From Papio anubis (lineage: Eukaryota; Chordata; Mammalia; Primates; Cercopithecidae), in the NCBI RefSeq assembly GCF_008728515.1, contig NC_044978.1:146936262-147000261 (forward strand): a DNA stretch of 64,000 nucleotides, written 5' to 3'. Both the position numbers and the translations under genes were made by a program. A model generated the notes under the pieces. That model saw only the letters and a list, made by a program, of their open reading frames with translations, was not told the DNA's origin and did not search any database. Positions 56,648 to 64,000 of this stretch are shown here, one piece after another; the first letter of the stretch is position 1; each line of letters begins with the position of its first letter.

Positions 56648-57541
56648 ATCTTTTCCCCCAACAGCACCAATTAAAAATAATAAACAGAAGCAGGAGGATG
56701 AAAATTGGCCTGTGTTGCCCCCTCTAGTAGCAGAAACATCTAAACTGCCTCCTTCAGTAGCAGAAATAGAGACCCCAATACAAAGAATTTTACACTCTGC
56801 TGCTATAGCTGGAGAACCCTTAGGAACTTGTGCTTTTCCTGTTTCCGTAAGGCCCGATCCAAATAATCCACAGCAGCTTATACATGAACACACCCCACTA
56901 GAATTTAAGTTGCTGAAGGAATTAAAAGCTAGTGTAGTTAACAATGGAGTACAAAGCCCATTTACTTTAGGATTGCTAGAATCTGTATTTGGCGCTATGC
57001 GCCTTCCACCCTTTGATGTAAAGCATTTGGCTTGCACTTGTTTGTCTGCTAGTGCATACCTGACATGGAATTCAAATTGGCAAGAACTGTGTGCAGACCA
57101 GGCTAGACAGAATCGTGCTGCTGGACACGGAGACATTACAGAGGATGCTGTCAGGTAGTGGCCCCTATTCAGACCTGGAACATCAAATGGCACTCCTAGA
57201 CGCTGCTTATAAGCAGTGTGCCTTGGCTGCTAAACACGCCTGGGCCACAATTCCAGAGGAAAAGGTCCCAGTACAATCTTTTTTACATATCACGCAAGGG
57301 TCGCAGGAGCCCTACGCACATTTTCTTGCAAGATTACAAGAGGCAGTGAAGCGTCAGATTCCTCATACCATGGCTACAGAAATGCTAACCCTAACTAGCT
57401 TTTGAAAATGCAAACACGGATTGTAAACGTGCACTGGCACCTGTGAGATGTACAAAAAGGTTAGGAAATTTTCTCAAAGCTTGTCAGGATGCAGGAACTG
57501 AGCTTCATCGCTCCACAATGTTGGCTGAAGCAAAGGAATTA
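56648..57541 (+). pseudogene. Endogenous retrovirus gag remnant (capsid region)
   Basis: Two overlapping open segments in different frames (about 56648-57158 and 57091-57405) together cover a betaretrovirus-like capsid region. The first contains 'PLEFKLLKELKASVVNNG' near a typical capsid N-domain helix; the second contains the major homology region motif QGSQEPYAHFLARL, with Q, G, E, F and RL in place. A frameshift lies between about 57091 and 57150. A third degraded stretch to about 57541 still resembles the capsid C-domain. Matrix is mostly missing: a candidate gag ATG at 56495 meets a stop after four codons. No protease, pol or env follows. This is a broken viral fossil, not a functional gene. 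Confidence 0.75.
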
Positions 57542-57569
57542 TAGATAATCATTATCCATCAGACAAAGT

Positions 57570-57638
57570 TTGATTCAATTACCTTCCACTGGGTTTCAAG
57601 ATGAGATGTGGGTGGGGACACAGCCAGACCATATCACA
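57570..57638 (-). mobile_element. MaLR (THE1/MST) LTR terminal fragment
   Basis: The reverse complement reads from the LTR start 'tgatatggtctggctgtgtc' into 'acccacatctcatcttg', then jumps to 'ggtaattgaatca', so an internal piece is deleted. It directly follows the gag remnant. Confidence 0.7.
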
Positions 57639-57641
57639 GCT

Positions 57642-57752
57642 ACTCTGAAAGCTGAGCTGGAGGGTCACTTCGGTCTGGGAGGTTGAGGTTGCAGTGAGCC
57701 GTGTTCATGCCAATGCATTCCAAACTGGGTGACAAAGTGAGACCCTGAGAAA
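57642..57752 (+). mobile_element. Alu right-arm fragment
   Basis: 'agctactctgaaagctgagc' to 'gacaaagtgagaccctgag'. Confidence 0.86.
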
Positions 57753-57862
57753 GAAAGAAAGAGAAAGAAAAGAGAGAAAGAGAGAGAGAAAGAAAGAAAA
57801 AGAGAGAAGGAGGAGAGGGGAGGAGAGGAGAGGGGAGGGGAGGGGAGGGGAGGGGAGGGAAA
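57753..57862. repeat. AG-rich polypurine tract (GAAA, GAGA, GGGGA units)
   Basis: About 110 purine-only bases, ending with GAGGG units. Derived from the Alu tail; candidate for unstable or triplex-forming DNA. Confidence 0.93.
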
Positions 57863-57898
57863 GGCTTACGTTTTACCCAAACAAAACCTTATTATGAT

Positions 57899-58230
57899 TG
57901 ATATGGTTTGGCTCTGTGTCCCCACCCAAATCTCATCTTGTAGGTTCCATAATTCCTACATGTTGTGGGAGGGATGATAACTGAATCATGGGGGCAGGTC
58001 TTTCCTGTGCTGTTCTTGTGATAGTGAATAGATGGTTTTAAAAATGGGAGTTTCCCTGCACAAGTCCTCTCTTCTCTTGTCTGCCGCCATGTGAGACATG
58101 CCTTTCATCTTCCTCCATGATTGTGAGGCTTCCCCAGCCATGTGGAACTGTAAGTCCAATCAACCTCTTTCTTTTGTAAATTTCCTACTCTTGGGTATGT
58201 CTTTATTAGCAGCATGAAAAAGAACTAACA
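57899..58230 (+). mobile_element. MaLR LTR (THE1/MST type)
   Basis: It begins 'tgatatggtttggctctgtg', passes 'gctgttcttgtgatagtgaa' and 'ctgccgccatgtgagac', and ends 'gcatgaaaaagaactaaca'. These are the landmarks of a THE1/MST LTR, nearly full length. Confidence 0.88.
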
Positions 58231-59100
58231 CAGTAAATTGGTACCAGTAGAGTGGGGCACTGCTAAAAAGATATCCAAAAATATGGAAGCAACTTTGGAA
58301 CTGGATTAATAGCCAGATGTTGCAACAGTTTGCAGGGCTCAGAAGAAGACAGGGAAATGTAGGAAAGTTTGGAACTCCCTAGAGGCTTGTTGAATGGCTT
58401 TGACAAAAATGTTGATAATTATATGGACAATGAAATCCAGTCAGGTGGTCTCAGATGGAGATGAGGAACTTGCTGGGAACTGGAGCAAAGGTGACTCTTG
58501 TTATGTTTTAGCAAAGAGACTGGTAGCATTTTGCCCCTGCCCTAGAGATTTGTGAAACTTTGAACTTGAGAGAGATGGTTTAGGGTATCTGATGGAAGAA
58601 ATTTCTAAGCAGCAAAGCATTCAAGAGGTGACTTGGGTGCTGTTAAAGGCATTCAGTTTTTAAGGGAAACAAAACATGAAAGTTTGGAAAATTTGCAGCC
58701 TGACAACATGACATAAAAGAAAATCCCATTTTCTGAGGAGAAATTCAAGCTGGCTGTAGAAATTTGCATAAGTGAAAGGATCTGAATGTTAATCACCAAG
58801 ACAGTGGGGAAAATGGGCATGTCAGAGATCTTCGTGGCAGCTCCTCCCATCACAGGCCTGGAGGTTTAGGAAGAAAAAAATGGTTTTGTGGGCTGGGCCC
58901 AGGGTCCCTCTGCTATGTGCAGTCTAGGGACTTGGTGCCTTGTGTCCCAGCTGCTCCAGCTGTAACTAAAAGGGGCTGAGGTATAGCTTGGGCTGTTGCT
59001 TCAGAGGGTGGAAGCCCCAAGTGTTGTCAGCTTCCACTTGGTGTTGAGCCTGTAGGTGCACAGTAGTCAATAATTCAAGTTTGCGAGTCTCTACCTAATT
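58231..59100 (+). mobile_element. MaLR internal sequence (THE1/MST-int)
   Basis: It continues directly from the LTR with 'ttggtaccagtagagtgggg', typical of the internal part of these elements, and runs to an Alu at 59123. No coding capacity remains and no 3' LTR is seen. Confidence 0.7.
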
Positions 59101-59122
59101 GATATAAAAAGCAGATAAACAG

Positions 59123-59444
59123 ACCAGGCATGGTGGCTCATGCCTGTGATCCCAACACTTTGGGAGGACGAGGCGGGTGGATCACCTGAAGTCAGGAGTT
59201 TGAGACCAGTCTGGCCAACATGGCAAAAACCCCGTCTCTACTAAAAACACAAAAATTAGCATGATGTGGTGGTGCACACTTGTAGTCCCAGCTATCTGGG
59301 AGGCCTAGGCAGGAGAATCTTTTGAACCTGGGAGATGGAGGTTGCAGTGAGCTGAGATTGCACCATTGCATTCCAGCCTGGGTGACAGAGCGAGACTGTC
59401 TCAAGGAAAAAAACAACAACAACAAAAACAGAACAAAAAAAACC
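59123..59444 (+). mobile_element. Alu, full length
   Basis: 'gaccaggcatggtggctcat' start; flanks 'cagataaacag' on both sides; AAC-repeat tail. Confidence 0.93.
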
Positions 59445-59633
59445 CAGATAAACAGAGAAAAGTTGAACTGCCATTAGAGGAAGATGGGGAGATGTGGGGA
59501 CCCAGAGCCTTGTCTTTAACTTCCTACTTTTTTTTTTTTTTTTTAAATTCTCTATCCTCACAGATTTCTTACACACTACCAGAGGATTTAGGGCTCCATG
59601 AAACATGATTTGAAAATAACTAGCCTACCTTGG

Positions 59634-60412
59634 CAGTTCTCAAAGTTTGTGGTATCAAGACCCCTTGGCATGTTTAAAAATTGAAGAGTTGGCCGGGCGC
59701 GGTGGCTCAAGCCTGTAATCCTAGCACTTTGGGAGGCCCAGACAGGCGGATCACGAGGTCAGGAGATCAAGACCATCCTGGCTAACACGGTGAAACCCCG
59801 TCTCTACTAAAAAGTACAAAAAACTAGCCGGGCGAGGTGGCGAGCACCTGTAGTTCCAGCTACTCGGGAGGCTGAGCCAGGAGAATGGCGTAAACCCGGC
59901 AGGCGGAGCTTGCAGTGAGCAGAGATCCGGCCACTGCACTCCAGCCTGGGTGACGGAGTCTCGCTCTGTCACCCAGGCTGGAGTAAAAAAAAAAAAAAAA
60001 AAATTGAAGAGTCAAACAAATTTTTTTCATGTGGATTGTAACTATTGGTATTTACCATATTAAATATGAAAACTGATTACATATAAAAGATTAATTCCTT
60101 AAAATTGACAATAAGCCCATTACGTGTTAACATAAATAGCATATTTAAATGAAAAATTACTATATTTTAAAAACAAAAAATAAGATTGGCATTGTTTTAC
60201 ATTTTTGTAATCTCTAATATCTGACTTAAAAAACAGCTTAATTCTATCTGCTTTGATAGCACATTATAGTCTCCACAAAACTTTATTGCACACTTGTGAG
60301 AGAAAAAGAGTTAAAAAAGCAAGCAACACATGAAAACGTTTTGACCTCATGGATCCCAGAAAGAACCACGGAGATTGTCTACAGTCCCCAGCTCACATTT
60401 GGAGAACCGCTG
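59634..60412. mobile_element. hAT-type DNA transposon, split by a young Alu
   Basis: The left end reads 'cagttctcaaagttt' and the right end, reversed, reads 'cagcggttctccaaatg', an imperfect terminal inverted repeat of the hAT 'cagtggttctcaaac' type. Internal AT-rich DNA is non-coding. An AluY with target duplication 'aaattgaagagt' sits inside at 59691-60000. Confidence 0.6.
59691..60000 (+). mobile_element. AluY (monkey AluYR type) with an internal palindrome
   Basis: Has 'ggtggctcaagcctg', 'aactagccgggcgaggtggc' and 'gagatccggccactgcac'. Near its end 13 bases are replaced by their reverse complement with inverted arms (59938-59984). Flanks 'aaattgaagagt' on both sides. Confidence 0.94.
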
Positions 60413-60763
60413 TCCTAAATCCAAAGGTCCCTTCTAGCTGGCACTGATAATTGATTTAATTTCTGAAATCCTATTAACCATTTTGAAGAGTCTGATTCTA
60501 CCAAAATACTAAAAAAAAAAAAAAAAAAATGTGAGGTGAATACTAAATAGAAAAATGTTGAATTCAAAATGAAGGGACTAATCATAGATAAGTGGTTTTT
60601 ATTACAAAGCAAATTGTATTAGGTAACTTAAATCTACATATGTCCCAAGTTCAAAAAGATGCCCTACTATAGCACTTATGTACTGCAATTACTTTATATA
60701 TCTCTTCTACCCAACCTGTCAGCTTTGCAAGAAGGCAATGAGTCTTTCTTGTTTGGTTATTTT
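60413..60763. other. Intergenic DNA without recognised elements
   Basis: AT-rich with an A18 run at 60512. No gene seen. Confidence 0.45.
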
Positions 60764-61062
60764 TTTGAGACGGAGTCTCGTTCTGTTCCCCAGGCTGGAA
60801 GGCAGTGGTGCAATCTCGGCTTACTGCAACCTCCGGCCCCCGAGTTCAAGCAATTCTCATGCCTTAGCCTCCTGAGTAGGTGGGATTACAGGTGCCCACC
60901 ACCTTGCCCGGCTAACTTTTTGTATTTTTAGTAGAGGCGGGGGGGGGGGGGGGTGGTTTCACCATGTTGGCCAGGCTGGTCTGGAACTCCTGACCTCAGG
61001 TGATTCACCTGCTGTGGCCTCCCAAAGTGCTGGGATTACAGGCGTAAACCACCGTGCCCGGC
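60764..61062 (-). mobile_element. Alu, full length, with a 15-base G run
   Basis: 'tgagacggagtctcgttctg' start, ends 'ccgtgcccggcc'. G15 at 60939-60953 replaces the usual 'gacgggg'. Confidence 0.92.
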
Positions 61063-61082
61063 CAAAGGAATTGAGTCTTAAT

Positions 61083-61160
61083 CCCTTTTGTATCTTCAGC
61101 CTTTAGGATAACGTCTGACACACAACAGGCATTAAATATTTGTTGGATGAATGAACTGAA
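61083..61160 (+). mobile_element. L2 3'-terminal fragment
   Basis: 'aacaggcattaaatatttgt' followed by 'tggatgaatgaactgaa' is the typical L2 end with its short tandem repeats. Confidence 0.5.
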
Positions 61161-61193
61161 CTGCATAGAATGTAGAAAGCCTACATATTACTG

Positions 61194-61487
61194 GCCAAGC
61201 ACCGTGGCTCACACCTGTAATCCCAGCACTTTGGGAGGCCGAGGCGGGCGAATCACCTGAGGTCAGGAGTTTGAGACCAGCCTGGTCAACATGGCAAAAC
61301 CCCGTCTCTATTAAAAATACAAAAATTAGCCGGGCATGGTTGTGGGAGCCTGTCGTCCCAGCTACTCGGGAGGCTGAGGCAGGAGAATCGCTTGAATCCG
61401 GGAGGAGGAGGTTGCGGTGAGCGGAGATCGCGCCACTGCACTCCAGCCTGGGCTTCGAGAGGGAGACTCCGTCTCAAAACGACAAGC
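61194..61487 (+). mobile_element. Alu, full length, with target duplication
   Basis: Flanked by 'aagcctacatat' at 61177-61188 and 61488-61499. Last Alu before the CpG island. Confidence 0.94.
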
Positions 61488-61499
61488 AAGCCTACATAT

Positions 61500-61949
61500 C
61501 CTGCCACATGTGCTACAATCCACAGCAAACTGTTTCATCCACATTCAACGACTTTCTTGAAGTCGCCATCATGATCCTATCAAGAAAACCGTGATTTATA
61601 TGGTATTTTAATGTGCCTTTATAAATTACTAATCATTTTCTTCATGATGTATGTTAAAATGGCTTACGTCACCTGATGTAATCCTTAATGAGGGACATAA
61701 AAGGCCATGACTATGCCTGGCTTTTTTTTCTTATATCTTAGATTTGAGGTTTAGTTAAAAAGACCTCGAAGTGGCGAAAGAAAGGAACAGAAATGCCCTC
61801 CACATTAAAAATGAGCAGGCTCCATAGGTTAATTGTACTCTTCCTCACGCACGGCACTTACATGTTGCATACTCTCTGCTCCACAGCATGCACAGATATT
61901 CCAAATCCCGGACTGGGCCTGAGGAACATCTCTGCAAAGAGCAACGGGA
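61500..61949. other. Unique DNA upstream of the CpG island
   Basis: AT-rich single-copy DNA. A CRE-like TTACGTCA lies at 61664-61671 and 'ataaaaggcc' follows at 61698. The regulatory role is untested. Confidence 0.4.
61856..61861 (-). promoter_or_regulatory. Possible splice donor of a divergent antisense RNA
   Basis: On the minus strand the sequence reads 'gcaacat|GTAAGTGCC', a strong donor about 900 bases left of the UGDH start. An RNA initiating in the CpG island and running left, such as the known antisense UGDH-AS1, could use it. This is a motif match only. Confidence 0.3.
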
Positions 61950-62542
61950 GGGCGTGGGGGTCCCGCCTCTCCCGCCAGGGACCAGGGAGTGGACACTCAC
62001 TGGTCCAGTCATGAGGAACTCAGCATCCTCCTGACGGGAGGCGCCTCTTTCCCAGAAGCGATGGGTCTGGAGGAATCTGACTAAACCTTGGGTTGCCGGC
62101 CCGGAAGGTGTGGTTGACCCAGGGGCCTCGAGGTTGTGGGCGAGGATAATCCGCCGCCGGGACCGACCTGCAGAGTCCAGGGGACCGAAACCCGAGGGCT
62201 GCGCTCCAGGGTGCTGAGGCGACCGGAAAGGCGGCCAGGATCTTCCGGTCGCCCGGCCCACCACCCACCCAGTACCCGCGCAGCCCTGAAGCCTGGCAGA
62301 CGCGGACCGCACGCGGCCTTTGCTTCGGCCAGGACAGGGCGGCGGGGAGACGGCTGCTAGACAACAAGTCTTGACCCCTCCGCTACCCACGACCGCCGGG
62401 TAGGCGAGCAAAGGGCCTACACCTCCGGTTGCCCCAGTCCCCTGGTCCAGCGGACACGCCACGCACGCAGTCCCGCCCAGCGCCGCTCGCGGTAGGGGCG
62501 GAGCGGCTGAGCTGGCCCAAGCGGATTTGCCTAGCTCGGTCA

Positions 62543-62592
62543 GGGGCGGGGCAGGCCCTCCCCGCCAGGAGCAGCCCCCGTCTCCCCGCCCC
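62543..62592. promoter_or_regulatory. UGDH: GC boxes (Sp1-type) upstream of UGDH
   Basis: GGGGCGGGGC at 62543-62552 and CCCCGCCCC at 62584-62592 lie 160-220 bases before the predicted start, a usual place for Sp-family binding. Binding itself is inference. Confidence 0.55.
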
Positions 62593-62726
62593 TGGGCCCT
62601 GTAGGAAATAGGGACCCGGCCCTGGGCCTTGTGTAGTGGGAGGGGGAGCTAGAAAGCGGCTGAGGGCAGAGTCCAGGAGGGCCTGGCTGCGGGGGAATGA
62701 AGCCTCCGCCTTCTCAGGCAGAAGCC

Positions 62727-62734
62727 TTTAAATA
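62727..62734 (+). promoter_or_regulatory. UGDH: TATA-like element TTTAAATA of presumed UGDH promoter
   Basis: TTTAAATA is the only AT-rich island in this part of the CpG island. It lies about 30 bases before 'actcaggagtgtagcg', where transcription would then start near 62758. Confidence 0.55.
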
Positions 62735-62757
62735 CGGGCTGAGGCCCGGGACTCAGG

Positions 62758-62915
62758 AGTGTAGCGCGTGGCAGCCTGAGGGAGGGGCGTTCGCCGAGAG
62801 GGAGCTCAGACGGAGCTGGGCGCGGGTGGAGAAGCTGCTGCAGCGCGGCCCGTAGGAAGGTGCTGTCCGAACGATCGGGATAAGAGCGGTCCCTGCGCTT
62901 GCTGCTGGGAAGTGG
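62758..62915 (+). other. UGDH: Presumed UGDH exon 1 (5' UTR)
   Basis: UGDH oxidises UDP-glucose to UDP-glucuronate with two NAD+, feeding glycosaminoglycan synthesis and glucuronidation in the cytosol. Here only a non-coding first exon can be proposed. It starts about 30 bases after the TATA-like element and ends at the donor 'gtgg|GTAAGC' at 62916. It contains no ATG-led frame that continues to the donor. The first coding exon must lie beyond the right edge. The exact start base is not visible from sequence alone, and the gene identity rests on neighbourhood. Confidence 0.6.
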
Positions 62916-64000
62916 GTAAGCGCCGCTCCCAGGCTGGCCCCGCCGCCCGTGCGGGATGATCCAGGTCTGGGCGGGATGTGGAGGGAGCGGGGCTGGGGTG
63001 TGCGCTGCTCCCGGTTGCTCGCTGCGCTGGGTCCCGGGCTTCCCGACTCACGACCTTCGTCTCTTTGGGCTTTAGGGCGGGAACCGCATGTTGGAACTGC
63101 TGTCCTAGGGATGGGGGTAGCCTGGGCTTCTTATTCAAGACTCGTGAGTCTTCCAGCCCCTTCTCTTTCTGCTTTTACCCACTTTCCTGACTTGGATGAG
63201 ATTTCCCTGCCGCCTCCAAAGCCGAACGCCCACCATAGGAAGCGGTTCTCTCGTTGGGGACCACATTTTGGCCGCAGAATCGTAGTCTTTTGTTTGTGTT
63301 TAAGAGTCTGCTCACCTGAGGGGCTCCTGCTTTTCTCATGCCGCCTCTCTTAAGAAACCAAATAGAAACGAAGCCAGAAAGCCCTCTTGAGAGCAAAATC
63401 CTGAGACTATCGTGATATGTATCTGGGATGTCCTGGAATCCATTGTTGGACCCCCACACCATAGAATTACTCTGTTTGATGTCGGGGAAGGCCTTTCCTG
63501 GGTGTCTCGGGAGACCATGTTTGTGTGAGATCTTGAAAAATTATACGTCCTATAAATATACAGGAAGATAACTTAGTAGGGTTATGAATTCTAGTATGGA
63601 GAAAAGAGGGGTTCGCTGGTAGGGATCTATTCATGGGCATACAGAGCAGTAGTTGTCTATCGACAGTCCTCAAAGACACAGTGAACCTTTGATTTTCTTC
63701 AAATCCCCTAAGAAATGGAGAACAGTAGTCTTTCTTCAGGGGGATTCTGGAAATCAAAGAGCTGACTGTCTGCTCTGAGATGTGCTTGTTAGTGGCCAGG
63801 ATCCAGTTTAAGGTAAGGGGTAGACAACCCTGGTTGAAAAGATCTCATTTCTTCTCCCATTGCTGTACTCGTTTTTCTAACAAAATCTATTAACTGGATA
63901 AGCATAATCCATCTTCCTTCTTGTTTACTTCCACAGCTTTACATGATAACCCTTAGACATAAAATTAATACCGGCTTTCTTACTGATTAAATATTTTTCT
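62916..64000 (+). other. UGDH: Presumed UGDH intron 1 (partial)
   Basis: The first 200 bases are still CpG-rich, then composition drops to AT-rich. I see no Alu or other recognisable repeat in this kilobase and no coding exon. The open frames on the minus strand at 62806-63757 show no family similarity that I recognise. Confidence 0.55.

Larger units (their letters stand above)
61950..63100. promoter_or_regulatory. UGDH: CpG island, presumed UGDH promoter
   Basis: About 1.1 kb of GC-rich, CpG-dense DNA stands out sharply from the AT-rich intergenic sequence. GC boxes are visible at 62543 (GGGGCGGGGC) and 62584 (CCCCGCCCC). No Alu interrupts it. UGDH is assigned because it is the gene that follows SMIM14 head-to-tail in primates; no UGDH coding sequence is present in the window to confirm it. 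A divergent antisense RNA (UGDH-AS1 is known at the human locus) could start here too. Confidence 0.75.

Noticed and set aside
56712..57405. A working, co-opted gag gene
   Set aside because: The frame is broken in the capsid region, the candidate gag start meets a stop after four codons, and no downstream genes or 3' LTR remain. It is annotated as a pseudogene.
61845..62462. 205-codon minus-strand frame in the CpG island
   Set aside because: GC-rich DNA has few stop codons by chance. The peptide is low-complexity in G, R, P and S with no domain, and a second frame overlaps it.
62806..63138. 110-codon minus-strand frame over presumed UGDH exon 1
   Set aside because: Explained by CpG-rich composition; no recognisable family.

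Overview
This window is nuclear DNA from an Old World monkey, read in the sense direction of SMIM14. It contains roughly a hundred Alu copies and fragments. Several of the youngest (near 7735, 24264, 28120, 36733 and 59691) carry the pattern I associate with the cercopithecid AluYR type: 'ctcaagcctg' near the 5' end, 'aactagccgggcgaggtggc' in the middle and 'gagatccggccactgcac' in the right arm. The human AluY consensus has 'attagccgggcgtggtggc' and 'gagatcgcgccactgcac'. That points to a macaque, baboon or related monkey rather than an ape.

The only protein fully encoded here is SMIM14 (small integral membrane protein 14, formerly C4orf34). It is on the + strand in four coding exons: 4501-4575, 25640-25688, 43612-43754 and 48228-48260. 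Joined at canonical GT/AG sites they give 99 residues, a cysteine-rich N-terminus, one membrane span and a proline-rich tail. The promoter and non-coding first exon lie upstream of the window. The 3' UTR follows 48260, with several AATAAA signals between 48944 and 53972.

From about 54.2 to 61.5 kb lies intergenic DNA holding a truncated class II endogenous retrovirus (LTR, lysine-type primer-binding site, broken gag), a MaLR LTR with internal sequence, a hAT DNA transposon and Alus. At 61.95-63.1 kb there is a CpG island with GC boxes, a TATA-like element and a good splice donor. From the known gene order next to SMIM14 in primates this should be the promoter and non-coding exon 1 of UGDH (UDP-glucose 6-dehydrogenase). 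The window ends in UGDH intron 1 before any coding exon.

The introns are layered repeats: old L2, MIR, L1M, MER2, Tigger and MaLR pieces, split by Alus of several ages and by simple repeats. I found no new biological system. The most notable points are structural: a probable template-switch palindrome inside a young Alu, an Alu full of small indels that may be an assembly artefact, inverted Alu pairs beside SMIM14 exon 3 and in the 3' UTR region, internal tandem duplications, and a betaretrovirus-like gag fragment that is still largely open. Nearly all other open reading frames are Alu translations and are not genes.
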